A stretch of 64,000 bases of DNA, from the NCBI RefSeq assembly GCF_002211285.1, contig NZ_LOKX01000008.1:62001-126000 (forward strand), written 5' to 3'. Below are positions 7,625 to 16,483 of the stretch, in pieces. The notes under the pieces were generated by a model that saw only the letters and a list, made by a program, of their open reading frames with translations, was not told the origin of the DNA and searched no databases. Origin of the DNA: Rhizobium sp. R635. Lineage in GTDB: Bacteria > Pseudomonadota > Alphaproteobacteria > Rhizobiales > Rhizobiaceae. Each line of letters begins with the position of its first letter. Position 1 is the first letter of the stretch. The position numbers and the translations under genes were made by a program.

Positions 7625-8905
7625 ATGAGTGGCCATTCCAGCTACGAACCATCAACCGGCTTCGAGAAATGGGTCGACGCGCGCCTGCCGCTGCCGCGCA
7701 TGATCTATGACAGCTTCGTGGCATATCCGGTTCCGAGAAACCTGAACTATGCCTATACTTTCGGCGCCATGCTCTCTGTGATGCTGGTCGTGCAGATCCT
7801 GACGGGTATCGTGCTCGCCATGCATTACGCCGCAGACACGATGATCGCCTTCAACTCCGTTGAAAAGATCATGCGCGACGTCAATCACGGCTGGCTGCTG
7901 CGCTACATGCACGCCAACGGCGCATCCTTCTTCTTCGTCGCCGTCTACCTGCACATCGCCCGCGGCCTCTATTACGGCTCCTACAAGGCGCCGCGCGAAA
8001 TCCTCTGGATCCTCGGCGTCGTCATCTACCTCCTGATGATGGCGACCGGCTTCATGGGCTACGTTCTGCCCTGGGGGCAGATGTCCTTCTGGGGCGCGAC
8101 CGTCATCACCGGCTTCTTCTCGGCCTTCCCGATGATCGGCGAATCGCTCCAGCAGTTCCTGCTCGGCGGCTTTGCCGTCGAACAGCCGACGCTGAACCGC
8201 TTCTTCTCGCTGCACTACCTGCTGCCCTTCATGATCGCCGGCGTCGTCGTGCTGCACATCTGGGCGCTGCACGTCACCGGCCAGACGAACCCGACGGGCG
8301 TCGAGGTCAAGACGAAGACGGACACGGTGCGCTTCACGCCCTATGCGACGATGAAGGATGCGCTCGGCGTCTCGGTCTTCCTGCTGGTCTATGCCTATTT
8401 CGTCTTCTACATGCCGAACTTCCTCGGCCATGCCGACAACTACATCCCGGCCGACCCGTTGAAGACGCCGGCCCACATCGTTCCGGAATGGTACTTCCTG
8501 CCGTTCTACGCGATGCTGCGTTCGATCACCTTCAACATCGGCCCGATCGACTCCAAGCTCGGCGGCGTGCTCGTCATGTTCGGCGCGATCATCGTGCTGT
8601 TCTTCCTGCCCTGGCTCGATACTTCCAAGGTTCGCTCCGCGGTCTACCGTCCCTGGTACAAGCTGTTCTATTGGCTGTTCGTGATCAACGCGATCATCCT
8701 CGGCTGGCTCGGCTCTCAGCCGGCGGAAGGGAGCTTCGTCATCATCTCGCAGATCTGCACGCTCCTCTACTTCGCCTTCTTCCTGGTTGCCATGCCGGTG
8801 CTCGGCCTCGTAGAGACGCCGCGCCGCATCCCGAACTCGATCACCGAAGCGGTGCTCGAGAAGCGCACCAAGACAGCTGCCGCCAGTGCAGCGGCCAATG
8901 CGTAA
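7625..8905 (+). CDS. petB: cytochrome b of the bc1 complex
   Basis: 426-residue eight-helix membrane subunit that holds both b hemes and the two quinone sites. The bis-histidine ligands are visible as His96/His110 (YMHANG, YLHIARG) and His197/His211 ([14 protein letters not shown]), with the usual 13-residue gaps. The Qo-site PEWY motif is present in [12 protein letters not shown]. Length and helix count fit the alphaproteobacterial family. It lies between petA (14-base gap) and petC (25-base gap) in one operon. Confidence 0.98.
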   Translation: MSGHSSYEPSTGFEKWVDARLPLPRMIYDSFVAYPVPRNLNYAYTFGAMLSVMLVVQILTGIVLAMHYAADTMIAFNSVEKIMRDVNHGWLLRYMHANGASFFFVAVYLHIARGLYYGSYKAPREILWILGVVIYLLMMATGFMGYVLPWGQMSFWGATVITGFFSAFPMIGESLQQFLLGGFAVEQPTLNRFFSLHYLLPFMIAGVVVLHIWALHVTGQTNPTGVEVKTKTDTVRFTPYATMKDALGVSVFLLVYAYFVFYMPNFLGHADNYIPADPLKTPAHIVPEWYFLPFYAMLRSITFNIGPIDSKLGGVLVMFGAIIVLFFLPWLDTSKVRSAVYRPWYKLFYWLFVINAIILGWLGSQPAEGSFVIISQICTLLYFAFFLVAMPVLGLVETPRRIPNSITEAVLEKRTKTAAASAAANA

Positions 8906-8930
8906 GCGCGCGACGGAAGGGAACAGAAAC

Positions 8931-9812
8931 ATGAAAACGCTTGTTGCAAGCATTCTCTCGCTCGCTCTCGTGGCCGGTCTCAGCAGCGCTGTCCTGGCCG
9001 AGGAGGCGCCCGCCGAAGGTGCGGCTCCGGCTCATCACGCGGAAGGCGAGACGCCGCATTATCCGCTGAAGCATCCGAAGGAGGAGGAGTGGTCTTTCGC
9101 CGGTCCGTTCGGCCATTACGACAAGGGCCAGCTCCAGCGCGGCCTCAAGGTCTACACGGAGGTCTGTGCGGCCTGTCACTCGATGAAGCTCGTGCCTTTC
9201 CGCATGCTCGGCGAACTCGGCTATTCCGACGCGCAGGTGAAGGCCTTCGCTGCGAATTACGAGGTCCAAGACGGTCCCAACGCCAGCGGCGAGATGTTTA
9301 CCCGCAAGGCGGTGCCTTCCGATTACTTCCCGTCGCCTTTCCCGAATGCCGAAGCCGCGGCTGCGTCCAACAATGGCGCGGCTCCGCCCGATTTCTCGCT
9401 GATCGCCAAGGCTCGCGCCGTCACCCGCGGCTTCCCGCAATTCGTTTTCGACATCTTCACCCAGTATCAGGAAGGCGGCCCGGATTATATCCATGCACTG
9501 CTGACCGGGTATGAAGAGCCGCCGGCGGGTTTCCAGGTGCCGCAGGGTGGACATTATAACCCTTATTTCAATGCTGCCGCCGTCCTCGCCATGCCGAAGC
9601 CGCTCTCCGATGGTCAGGTGACCTATGACGATGGCGCGCCGGCGACCGTCGACCAGTATTCCAGGGATGTTTCCGCCTTCCTGATGTGGGCTGCCGAGCC
9701 GCATCTCGAAGAGCGCAAGCGCACCGGCTTCATGGTCATGGTCTTCCTGGCGATCTTCAGCATTCTGATCTATCTGACGAAGCGCTCGGTCTACGCCAAC
9801 AAGGAACATTGA
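8931..9812 (+). CDS. petC: cytochrome c1 of the bc1 complex
   Basis: 293 residues; covalent c-type heme subunit that reduces soluble cytochrome c in the periplasm. An N-terminal signal peptide (MKTLVASILSLALVAGL) ends near an Ala-Glu cleavage region, followed by an Ala/Glu/His-rich linker. The heme site CAACH is at residues 79-83, and the methionine ligand is probably in AVLAMPKPL. A C-terminal anchor helix (TGFMVMVFLAIFSILIYLT) precedes KRS. The chosen ATG at 8931 has a GGAAGGG ribosome site; an upstream in-frame ATG lies inside petB and would spoil the signal peptide. Confidence 0.97.
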   Translation: MKTLVASILSLALVAGLSSAVLAEEAPAEGAAPAHHAEGETPHYPLKHPKEEEWSFAGPFGHYDKGQLQRGLKVYTEVCAACHSMKLVPFRMLGELGYSDAQVKAFAANYEVQDGPNASGEMFTRKAVPSDYFPSPFPNAEAAAASNNGAAPPDFSLIAKARAVTRGFPQFVFDIFTQYQEGGPDYIHALLTGYEEPPAGFQVPQGGHYNPYFNAAAVLAMPKPLSDGQVTYDDGAPATVDQYSRDVSAFLMWAAEPHLEERKRTGFMVMVFLAIFSILIYLTKRSVYANKEH

Positions 9813-9835
9813 GCGTTTCTTGCCTGAATTCGAAA

Positions 9836-9859
9836 GGCGGCTTGCGAGCCGCCTTTTTT
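9836..9859 (+). terminator. terminator of the petABC operon
   Basis: Perfect 7-bp stem GGCGGCT / AGCCGCC with loop TGCG, followed by six T residues. It lies 24 bases after the petC stop. Confidence 0.9.
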
Positions 9860-9896
9860 GTGCCTGCCGCTCTGCATTGATGCCAGCCGGCAATCC

Positions 9897-9936
9897 CTTC
9901 GGAAAACCGCTTACACTTTTCGGCTTCATGATCTAG
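9897..9936. repeat. half copy of the rhizobial AGAGCATGATG palindromic repeat
   Basis: CCTTCGGAAAACCGCTTAC followed by ACTTTTCGGCTTCATGATCTAG matches the right part of the palindromic element found complete at 11579-11630 and 12758-12809. The left arm is missing. It sits between the petC terminator and apt. Confidence 0.6.
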
Positions 9937-9977
9937 GGTGCGGGCCGTTTCTTGCCCTCGCAGAATATGGACTTTCC

Positions 9978-10520
9978 ATGAACAATACGCTTTCGGAGCT
10001 CGCCGCCAGCATCCGCTCCATTCCCGACTATCCCAAGCCCGGCATCATTTTCCGCGACATCACCACGCTGCTCGGCAACCCCCGCGCTTTCCGCCGGGCG
10101 GTCGACGAACTCGTGCAGCCCTATGCGGGCACGAAGATCGACAAAATCGCCGGCATGGAGGCCCGCGGCTTCATTCTCGGCGGTGCGGTGGCGCACCAGC
10201 TTTCCTCGGGCTTCGTTCCGATCCGCAAGAAAGGCAAGCTGCCGCATGACACCGTGCGTATCGCCTACAGCCTGGAATATGGCGTCGACGAGATGGAGAT
10301 GCACCGCGATGCGGTCGAGCCCGGCGAGAAGGTGATCCTGGTCGACGATCTGATCGCCACCGGCGGCACGGCCGTGGGGGCGACGCAGCTTCTGCGCCAG
10401 ATGGGCGCGGAGGTTGTCGGCGCCTGCTTCGTCATCGACCTGCCTGACCTTGGCGGCCGCAGGAAGCTGGAAGAACTCGGCGTCAACGTGCACACGCTGG
10501 TCGAATTCTCCGGGCACTGA
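9978..10520 (+). CDS. apt: adenine phosphoribosyltransferase
   Basis: 180 residues; purine salvage in the cytoplasm, converting adenine and PRPP to AMP and pyrophosphate. The signature [16 protein letters not shown] near the N-terminus and the PRPP-binding loop [14 protein letters not shown] are both intact; [10 protein letters not shown] contacts the base. Length is standard for the family. The ATG at 9978 gives the normal N-terminus; the frame is open further upstream only by chance and runs into the repeat element. Confidence 0.97.
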   Translation: MNNTLSELAASIRSIPDYPKPGIIFRDITTLLGNPRAFRRAVDELVQPYAGTKIDKIAGMEARGFILGGAVAHQLSSGFVPIRKKGKLPHDTVRIAYSLEYGVDEMEMHRDAVEPGEKVILVDDLIATGGTAVGATQLLRQMGAEVVGACFVIDLPDLGGRRKLEELGVNVHTLVEFSGH

Positions 10521-10538
10521 GCCTGTATTCCGACGGCG

Positions 10539-11006
10539 TCAGTCGAATTCCAGCACACCGCTTTCGAAGCGCATGACGGGATCGCCGTTCTGATTGACGC
10601 CTTCGCAGAGAATGGTGTTGAGGTGCCAGCCCGGCCGCGACGTGAGCGGCCGGCTGGAGAGAAGGGTGACGGAATAGGTCACGACGTCGCCTGCAAAGAC
10701 CGGCCGCAGCCATTGCAGCTTCTGAAAGCCGGGCGAGGGGCCGAGGTTCGGCGCCGTCAGGCCTCTTTCCCCAAGCGCGATGCTTTGCTTTTTCCAGAAG
10801 GCGAGGAAGGTCCGCATCCAGGCGGCCGTGGTGTGCCAGCCCGAGGCGCAGAGGCCGCCGAAAAGGGTGTCTTTCGCGGCTTCCTTGTCGATATGAAAAC
10901 GCTGCGGATCGTAGCGTCTGGCAAAGCGGATGATGTCTTCCTCGGTAAAGGCATAGCTGCCGATCTCGGCCTTCTCGCCGAAAGGGTACAGTTCGGACAT
11001 TCTCAT
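10539..11006 (-). CDS. MaoC/hot-dog fold dehydratase-like protein
   Basis: 155 residues of the MaoC (R-specific enoyl-CoA hydratase-like) family. It shows the hot-dog fold pattern: an N-terminal FTEEDIIRFARRYDPQRFHID hydratase-type motif with catalytic Asp/His candidates, then GLCASGWHTTAAWMR, and a core sheet ending in ESGVLEFD. It starts at the ATG overlapping the stop of the upstream MaoC gene (ATGA at 11003-11006), so the two are translationally coupled and probably work as a pair or heterodimer. The acyl-CoA substrate is unknown. Confidence 0.88.
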   Translation of the reverse strand: MRMSELYPFGEKAEIGSYAFTEEDIIRFARRYDPQRFHIDKEAAKDTLFGGLCASGWHTTAAWMRTFLAFWKKQSIALGERGLTAPNLGPSPGFQKLQWLRPVFAGDVVTYSVTLLSSRPLTSRPGWHLNTILCEGVNQNGDPVMRFESGVLEFD

Positions 11007-11506
11007 GCCGGCAGCTCCGAGCTCATGCTGGTGTCCTGCTGAGGGCGCATGCGGATCATGATCGAGTTCTCCGAGAGGCAGATGAGTTCGCCGCGCTGGT
11101 TTTCCACCGCATGGCGGAACTTGACGATGCCCATGCCCTGGCGCGAGCGCATCGGCCGGGCTTCGAGAACGCTCGAATGGCCCTGCAGCGTATCGCCTGC
11201 GAGCACCGGCTTTCGCCATTCCATCAGATCGATGCCCGGCGCGCCCTCGCAGAGCGCATTCAGCACGTAGCTGTCGGCCATCATGCGCATGAGCATCGCT
11301 GAGGTATGCCAGCCGGAGGCGGCGAGTCCGCCGAGAATGCTGGCGCGGCCGGCAGCCTCGTCGAGATGCATCGGCTGCGGATCGAACTCGCTGGCGAATT
11401 CGATGATTTCTTCGGCGAGCACCAGCTTGGGGCCGAGGAGGAAACGGCGTCCGGGCTCGAAATCCTCGAAAGACAGCTTTTCTGCCGACATTTTCTCCTC
11501 CGCCAT
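11003..11506 (-). CDS. MaoC/hot-dog fold dehydratase-like protein
   Basis: 167 residues, first of two tandem MaoC-like genes. Visible motifs are EEIIEFASEFDPQPMHLDE (catalytic Asp/His region), GGLAASGWHTSAMLMR and a C-terminal beta-strand NQRGELICLSENSIMI. The closely matching GLxASGWHT segment in both genes points to duplication. The start could be residue 1 (MAEEK) or the nearby MSAEKL. Upstream is a composite palindromic repeat (11519-11630), leaving little room for a promoter beyond it. Confidence 0.88.
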   Translation of the reverse strand: MAEEKMSAEKLSFEDFEPGRRFLLGPKLVLAEEIIEFASEFDPQPMHLDEAAGRASILGGLAASGWHTSAMLMRMMADSYVLNALCEGAPGIDLMEWRKPVLAGDTLQGHSSVLEARPMRSRQGMGIVKFRHAVENQRGELICLSENSIMIRMRPQQDTSMSSELPA

Positions 11507-11518
11507 ATGCAGCGCCTG

Positions 11519-11630
11519 GAACAGGATGTTCTCAGGCCGCTCGGCCTAAAATCTAAATCCTGTTCTACATTAAAGAGTTAGAGCATGATGTTATCCGAAA
11601 ACCGCTTACGCTTTTCGGCATCATGCTCTA
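11519..11630. repeat. composite rhizobial palindromic repeat, left copy
   Basis: Two adjoining palindromes. The first is bounded by GAACAGGAT (11519-11527) and ATCCTGTTC (11557-11565) with an inner GGCCGCTCGGCC hairpin. The second is bounded by TAGAGCATGATG (11579) and CATCATGCTCTA (to 11630) with CCGAAAACCGC in the middle. The same pair occurs in inverted order and orientation at 12758-12870, on the other side of one gene. I relate it to rhizobial intergenic mosaic elements (RIME-like) from memory of such repeats. Confidence 0.8.
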
Positions 11631-11683
11631 GTGCTTACAATAGCATTCGCGCGGGCTCAATGATTCCGGGGAGATAAACCGGC

Positions 11684-12760
11684 ATGACGGAACTGAGGTC
11701 GATACTTGACGAGGCGGCGCGCCAGGGGCTGATTTCGCCGGAAGCGGGCGGGCGGCTTCTGCCGTTCCTTGCAGAGCGCGGCGTGGCCGTCGTCGCCGGG
11801 GCGGCGCCGGCAGCCGCCGCCGCGGGGCAGGCATGGTCGGATACGGAGACGCCGCGTTTCGTGCGGGGCTTCCATGACGTGCTGATCACCATCGGCGTCA
11901 TCGTCGCGCTCGTCGGCCTCTGGGGGCTTGCGCCTCTTTACGCCGTGCCGGTGGCCATCATCGTGCTTTCGGAAATTCTGGTACGCCGCCAGCGGCTCGC
12001 CCTGCCGGCGGTCAGCCTGGCGATCGCGCTGTTCTGCTGGATATTTTTCCTGATGTCCCGCGTCTTTACGCCTTGGACCTCCGAAATCGGAGCGGATTTG
12101 ACACAGTTCGTCGCCGGCTTTCCGATCATTCTCGGCGTCTACTATGCCCGCTATCGCGTGCCGTTGTCGCTGGCGCTCACTATTATGTCGACGCTTGCTT
12201 TGGTGCTCACCCTGCTTTTGCGCCTGGTGCAATGGCTAAGCGGCAATCCCGCGTTTTTCGTCGATCATCTCGGCGTGCTGGCCGCGGTCGCTTTCGTCTG
12301 CGCGCTCGGCCTCTTCGCGACGGCGCTTTATTTCGACCTCGGCGACCGGCTACGGCGGACGACGCGTTCGGATATCGCGTTCTGGCTGCATCTCGGTGCG
12401 GCGCCGGCGCTGCTCTACAGCACCGTCTCCCTGCTGTCGTTCGGGGAAGGCGGTCGTATCTTCGACTTGGCGAACATGTCGGCCCGGACGCCCGTGGTCG
12501 TCGCGACCGTGGCGGCGCTGATGCTGATCGGCCTCGTCATCGATCGCCGCGCCTTCGTCACTTCGGGGCTGCTGTCGCTCGGCGTTGCGATCTTCAGCGT
12601 CGTCCGGAAGGGAAATGCGACTGTCGATACCTACATCTTCACGACGCTGATCGTCGTCGGCGCGATCGTGCTCATTATCGGAACGGGCTGGATGCCGCTG
12701 CGCCGGCTGGTGCTCAGGGCACTGCCGCCTGCAATCGCGAACAGGCTGCCGCCCGGCTAG
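11684..12760 (+). CDS. multi-spanning membrane protein of unknown function
   Basis: 358 residues. The first 60 form a cytoplasmic N-terminus with a short helical motif (ELRSILDEAARQGLISPEAGGRLLPFL, the kind of linker helix seen in DUF2157-like membrane proteins) and an alanine-rich stretch; about ten hydrophobic helices follow. No transporter or enzyme motif is recognised. The stop codon TAG at 12758-12760 is also the first three bases of the right-hand palindromic repeat, so the repeat insertion may have set the C-terminus. The gene is bracketed by inverted copies of that composite repeat. Function is unknown. Confidence 0.85.
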   Translation: MTELRSILDEAARQGLISPEAGGRLLPFLAERGVAVVAGAAPAAAAAGQAWSDTETPRFVRGFHDVLITIGVIVALVGLWGLAPLYAVPVAIIVLSEILVRRQRLALPAVSLAIALFCWIFFLMSRVFTPWTSEIGADLTQFVAGFPIILGVYYARYRVPLSLALTIMSTLALVLTLLLRLVQWLSGNPAFFVDHLGVLAAVAFVCALGLFATALYFDLGDRLRRTTRSDIAFWLHLGAAPALLYSTVSLLSFGEGGRIFDLANMSARTPVVVATVAALMLIGLVIDRRAFVTSGLLSLGVAIFSVVRKGNATVDTYIFTTLIVVGAIVLIIGTGWMPLRRLVLRALPPAIANRLPPG

Positions 12761-12870
12761 AGCATGATGCCGAAAAGTGTGAGCGGTTTTCGGGCGACAT
12801 CATGCTCTAACTTATTAATTTAGAACAGGATTCAGATTTTAGGCCGCTTCGGCCTAAAATCATCCTGTTC
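12758..12870. repeat. composite rhizobial palindromic repeat, right copy (inverted)
   Basis: TAGAGCATGATG (12758) to CATCATGCTCTA (12809) forms the first palindrome; GAACAGGAT (12823-12831) to ATCCTGTTC (12862-12870), with inner TTTTAGGCCGCTTCGGCC and TAAAA, forms the second. It is the reverse-oriented counterpart of 11519-11630. The inner hairpin with flanking A/T runs may also stop transcription of the convergent membrane-protein and ychF genes. Confidence 0.82.
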
Positions 12871-12891
12871 TTAGGCGGCAGCCAACTCCGA

Positions 12892-13995
12892 TCAGGTGTT
12901 GAAGCGGAAGTGGATGACGTCTCCGTCCTGGACGACGTATTCCTTGCCTTCGTCGCGCGCCTTGCCGGCATCTTTCGCGCCGACTTCGCCGTTGAATTTG
13001 ATGTAATCGTCATAGGCGATGGTGTTGGCGCGGATGAAGCCCCGCTCGAAATCCGAATGGATGACGCCGGCGGCCTGTGGGGCCTTGGTGCCGCGCTCGA
13101 TCGTCCAGGCGCGCGTTTCCTTCGGACCGACGGTGAAATAGGTGATGAGGTGCAGCAGCTTGTAGCCGGCGCGGATCAGCCGGTCGAGACCGGCCTCATC
13201 GAGATCGAGGGCGGAGAGGAATTCCTTGGCTTCCTCTTCAGCAAGCTGGGCGACCTCAGCTTCGATCGCCGCCGAGATGATGACGGTTTCGGCACCCTGT
13301 TCCTTTGCCATGGCGGCGACGGCGGCGGTGAATTCGTTGCCGGTCGAGGCATCGCCTTCGGCGACGTTGCAGACGTAGAGCACCGGATGCGAGGTAAGCA
13401 GGTTGAGGCCCTTGAGGATGGCAATCTCCTCGGCATCGAGCGTCGACAGCAGCGTGCGCACCGGCTTGCCTTCGTTGAGCAGCTTCAGCGAGGCTTCCAT
13501 GATCGGCAGCATTGCCATGGAATCCTTGTCTTTGCTGGTGGCACGCTTGCGCGTCTGCTCGGTGCGGCGTTCCAGGCTCTCGAGATCGGCGAGCATCAAC
13601 TCGGTCTCGATCGTTTCGGCGTCGGCGACCGGGTTGATGCGGCCCTCGACGTGGGTGATGTCGCTGTCTTCGAAGCAGCGCAGCACATGCACGATGGCAT
13701 CGACTTCGCGGATATTGGCGAGGAACTGGTTGCCGAGGCCTTCACCCTTCGAGGCGCCGCGCACCAGGCCGGCAATGTCGACGAAGGAGATGCGGGTCGG
13801 GATCAGTTCCTTGGACTTGGCGATGTCGGCCAGCTTGCGCATGCGCGGATCGGGCACGGCGACTTCGCCGGTGTTCGGCTCGATGGTGCAGAAGGGGTAG
13901 TTCGCCGCCTGTGCAGCCGCCGTTTTGGTGAGCGCGTTGAAGAGGGTCGATTTGCCGACGTTCGGCAGACCGACGATGCCGCATTTGAAGCCCAT
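12892..13995 (-). CDS. ychF: redox-regulated ATPase/GTPase YchF (OBG family)
   Basis: 367 residues; ribosome-associated P-loop NTPase of the Obg-like family, cytoplasmic. G1 is GLPNVGKST near residue 8, G3 is DIAG in [16 protein letters not shown], and a C-terminal TGS domain ends in [13 protein letters not shown]. The start MGFKCGIVG at 13995 is the conserved N-terminus; the open frame continues upstream but that extension is not family-like. Length fits the usual 363-367. Expressed away from the toxin-antitoxin pair at 14135. Confidence 0.97.
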   Translation of the reverse strand: MGFKCGIVGLPNVGKSTLFNALTKTAAAQAANYPFCTIEPNTGEVAVPDPRMRKLADIAKSKELIPTRISFVDIAGLVRGASKGEGLGNQFLANIREVDAIVHVLRCFEDSDITHVEGRINPVADAETIETELMLADLESLERRTEQTRKRATSKDKDSMAMLPIMEASLKLLNEGKPVRTLLSTLDAEEIAILKGLNLLTSHPVLYVCNVAEGDASTGNEFTAAVAAMAKEQGAETVIISAAIEAEVAQLAEEEAKEFLSALDLDEAGLDRLIRAGYKLLHLITYFTVGPKETRAWTIERGTKAPQAAGVIHSDFERGFIRANTIAYDDYIKFNGEVGAKDAGKARDEGKEYVVQDGDVIHFRFNT

Positions 13996-14080
13996 GGCTT
14001 GATGTCCGTGTTTGTGAAAACTTTGCCCCTGCCTATGGGGGAACACCTTTCCCCGGTCAAGGGTCCATGAAATTAAAGCG

Positions 14081-14118
14081 CCATTGAAAGTAAGGCAAAA
14101 CTGCCTTACTTTCAATGG
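14081..14118. promoter_or_regulatory. perfect 17-bp inverted repeat before the AbrB/PIN pair
   Basis: Arms CCATTGAAAGTAAGGCA (14081-14097) and TGCCTTACTTTCAATGG (14102-14118) are perfectly complementary around loop AAAC. It ends 16 bases before the antitoxin ATG. The best reading is an operator bound by the AbrB-type antitoxin, or a hairpin acting on the transcript. It is not followed by a T run. Confidence 0.6.
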
Positions 14119-14134
14119 AGGCAGGAGTGGTGTG

Positions 14135-14392
14135 ATGGTCAGGCTCAAGGTTACGGCGAAAGGTCAGGTGACCCTCAAGAAAGAGGTTCTCGACCATCTC
14201 GGGATAGCGCCCGGTGATGAGATCGAGATCGATCTCCTGCCGAGGGCCAGTGGAAATATCCATGCGATCAAATCGACGGTGCCTATCGAGCGTCTGTTCG
14301 GCATGTTTTCTCATAAGGCCGACAGAGCCTATTCCATCGACGAGATAAATGAAGTGATCGAGGCTGGATGGGCTGGCGAGGATAAGGTTTGA
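14135..14392 (+). CDS. AbrB/MazE-type antitoxin
   Basis: 85 residues. The N-terminal swapped-hairpin AbrB domain is clear: VRLKVTAKGQVTLKKEVLDHL, then GIAPGDEIEIDLLPRG-like strands. The C-terminal tail (DRAYSIDEINEVIEAGWAGE) is the part expected to bind the toxin. An AGGAG-type ribosome site (GCAGGAGTGG) precedes the ATG at 14135; upstream in-frame codons fall in the palindrome. The stop TGA overlaps the TTG start of the PIN toxin. It probably represses its own promoter through the inverted repeat just upstream. Confidence 0.88.
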   Translation: MVRLKVTAKGQVTLKKEVLDHLGIAPGDEIEIDLLPRASGNIHAIKSTVPIERLFGMFSHKADRAYSIDEINEVIEAGWAGEDKV

Positions 14393-14790
14393 AGGTCGTC
14401 GTCGATACGAACATTCTCGTGCGGATGTTCACGCGCGACCATCCTGTCGAAAGTCCGAAGGCAGAAGAGTTCCTCCGGTCCTACCGGATCGTTGTGCCGA
14501 ACCAAACGCTTTGTGAATTGGCCTGGGTTCTTCGACGGCTCTATAAATTCGACGCAGCTGAGGTGAAGCAGGCGCTGACGTATCTCGCAGAGGCGGAGAC
14601 GGTTACGCTCGATCGTGCCGCTGTTGCGAGCGGTCTTTTATTCCTGGAGGCCGGCGGCGATTTCGCGGATGGCATCATTGCGCTCGAAGGCGAAAGACTC
14701 GGCGGAGAAAGTTTTGCGACATTCGACAGGAAAGCCGCTGCCATTCTTCGAAAAGCCGGCCAGAATTGCCTCCTGCTCTCCGTTGACTGA
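14389..14790 (+). CDS. vapC: PIN-domain ribonuclease toxin (VapC family)
   Basis: 133 residues; metal-dependent RNase of the VapC class, neutralised by the AbrB-type protein encoded in front. Acidic active-site residues are in place: Asp6 in VVDTNI, Glu in LCELAW, Asp in GGDFADGI and Asp in FATFDRKA. It starts with TTG at 14389, overlapping the antitoxin stop (TTGA). The AbrB-PIN pairing is a common variant of the type II VapBC systems. All four acidic positions are present, so it should be active. Confidence 0.9.
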   Translation: MKVVVDTNILVRMFTRDHPVESPKAEEFLRSYRIVVPNQTLCELAWVLRRLYKFDAAEVKQALTYLAEAETVTLDRAAVASGLLFLEAGGDFADGIIALEGERLGGESFATFDRKAAAILRKAGQNCLLLSVD

Positions 14791-14883
14791 TATTTACGTC
14801 ATTGAACTGCCGTGCTGACGGTGCAATATAGTCCGGCGGATGTTTCTTCCGCCTTTTCATGTCATCAACGGGTGGATTTTCCG

Positions 14884-15195
14884 ATGAGTGACAATGACGT
14901 TGCCCTGAAACCGAAGACCAAGGGAAAGCCGAAGCTGGACAGGCCGAAGCTCTACAAAGTCATTCTCGTCAACGACGATTATACGCCGCGCGAATTCGTC
15001 ATCGTGATCCTGAAGGTCGTTTTCCGCATGAGCGAGGAGACCGGCTATCGGGTGATGATGACGGCGCATAAGCTCGGCTCCTGCGTGGTCATCGTCTGCG
15101 CCAGGGATATTGCCGAGACCAAGGCCAAGGAGGGCATCGACCTTGCCAAGGAGATGGGCTTTCCGCTGATGTTCACCACCGAGCCTGAGGAATAG
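14884..15195 (+). CDS. clpS: ATP-dependent Clp protease adaptor, ClpS2-like
   Basis: 103 residues; cytoplasmic adaptor that hands N-degron substrates to ClpAP. The N-degron pocket motif is visible in LYKVILVNDDYTPREFVIVIL, and HKLGSCVVIVCARDIAETKA forms the ClpA-binding face. The residue pattern (VFRMSEETG, C-terminal FPLMFTTEPEE) is like the second ClpS copy of Agrobacterium/Rhizobium rather than the one encoded beside clpA, and no clpA gene is next to it. The ATG at 14884 gives the family N-terminus. Not clearly tied to the toxin-antitoxin pair upstream. Confidence 0.93.
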   Translation: MSDNDVALKPKTKGKPKLDRPKLYKVILVNDDYTPREFVIVILKVVFRMSEETGYRVMMTAHKLGSCVVIVCARDIAETKAKEGIDLAKEMGFPLMFTTEPEE

Positions 15196-15201
15196 CTGGG
15201 T

Positions 15202-15663
15202 TCAGGGCCGGCGGATCTGATAACCCGTCTTGTCCTGCAGGAAGCCGCAATTCTCGTAGAAGCGCAGCGTCGCCGGGTTCTTGGAGCCGGTCAGCAGCAT
15301 CACCTTGTAGCAGCCGGCCTTCCAGGCCTCGGTCACGGCATGGTCGATGACCGCGCCGGCGTAGCCATGCCGGCGATGATCGGCATGGGTGACGACGTTT
15401 TCGATGAGCGCGTAGGAGGCGCCATTCCGCGTCAGATTTGGGACGACGATCAGCGTGGCGGTCGCAGCCGCGAAACCGTCCGCAAAGCCGATGAACAGGG
15501 TCATGCCGGGCTGAGCGAGAATGGCGGAGAAGCGCTCCTCGGCCACGGTCTTGTCAAGGACCGGATCGGCCGGGTTCAGATGTTCGTAGAGGGTGGCCAA
15601 TCCCGGGAAATCGCCGGCGGCGGCCGGACGGATGGTAAAATCCTGGTCCGGCATCCGGCTCAT
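15202..15663 (-). CDS. GNAT family N-acetyltransferase
   Basis: 153 residues of the GCN5-related acetyltransferase fold, using acetyl-CoA. The acetyl-CoA loop is [15 protein letters not shown] (R-x-x-G-x-A pattern), preceded by [12 protein letters not shown] and followed by the C-terminal [16 protein letters not shown] motif. Substrate unknown. The first codon overlaps the pth stop (15660-15663), so it is translated from the pth message. Confidence 0.9.
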   Translation of the reverse strand: MSRMPDQDFTIRPAAAGDFPGLATLYEHLNPADPVLDKTVAEERFSAILAQPGMTLFIGFADGFAAATATLIVVPNLTRNGASYALIENVVTHADHRRHGYAGAVIDHAVTEAWKAGCYKVMLLTGSKNPATLRFYENCGFLQDKTGYQIRRP

Positions 15664-16391
15664 TCTCCCTTGTTGCCGAACATCTTCTTCAGCATCTCGG
15701 CCATCGGGCCGGTGGTTGGCAGCTTCGGCTGATTGCTGTTGCGGGCCTGGCGGATATGCGACTGGCCTGCCGGCTTCTTATCGCTATCCTTGCTTTCCTT
15801 TCGCGGCTTTTCTTCCTCGGCCTTGCCGCCGAGCGCCAGGGCGATCTTGTTCATCAGCTGCGAATCCTCGTTTCGCACCAGCATATCGGCATTGTCGGCG
15901 AGCGTATCGAGAAGCGGCTCCACCCAGGCCCTGTCGGCCTTGGCGAAATCGCCGAGCACGTGGTTCTGCACCATTTCCTTGACGCCGGGATGGCCGATGC
16001 CGAGGCGCAGCCGCCGGTATTCCTTGCCGCAATGGGCGTCCAGCGATTTGATGCCGTTGTGGCCGCCATGGCCGCCGCCGGTCTTCAAGCGCGCCTTGCC
16101 CTGGGGAAGGTCGAGTTCGTCGTAGATCGCGACGAGGTCGGCGGGCTGGAGTTTGTAGAAGCGCATTGCCTCGCCGACGGCTTCGCCCGAGAGGTTCATA
16201 TAGGTCTGCGGCTTAATCAGCAGCACCTTTTCGCCACCAAGTTCGCCCTCGGCGATCTCGGCCTTGAACTTCTTCGACCAGGGCGAGAAGCTGTGACGGC
16301 GATGAATGGCGTCGACGGCCATGAAGCCGATATTGTGGCGGTTGCCGGCGTATTTGCCGCCGGGATTGCCGAGACCCGCGATGATCAGCAT
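15660..16391 (-). CDS. pth: peptidyl-tRNA hydrolase
   Basis: 243 residues; frees tRNA from peptidyl-tRNA dropped by ribosomes. Active-site elements are present: [18 protein letters not shown] with the catalytic His20-type residue, [10 protein letters not shown], and YDELDLPQG with the Asp; [12 protein letters not shown] forms the tRNA loop. The last ~50 residues are a lysine-rich extension typical of rhizobial Pth. In many bacteria pth follows rplY directly; here a c-di-GMP receptor gene and a binding-protein gene lie between them on the same strand. Confidence 0.96.
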   Translation of the reverse strand: MLIIAGLGNPGGKYAGNRHNIGFMAVDAIHRRHSFSPWSKKFKAEIAEGELGGEKVLLIKPQTYMNLSGEAVGEAMRFYKLQPADLVAIYDELDLPQGKARLKTGGGHGGHNGIKSLDAHCGKEYRRLRLGIGHPGVKEMVQNHVLGDFAKADRAWVEPLLDTLADNADMLVRNEDSQLMNKIALALGGKAEEEKPRKESKDSDKKPAGQSHIRQARNSNQPKLPTTGPMAEMLKKMFGNKGE

Positions 16392-16483
16392 GGCCTGTCG
16401 TCCTCGCTTAAGCTTTTCCGACGTTCACCACCCGGAAACGGGAGCAAAGTCAAGCGGAAAGGGCAATGACGTACCGAGCGGCA

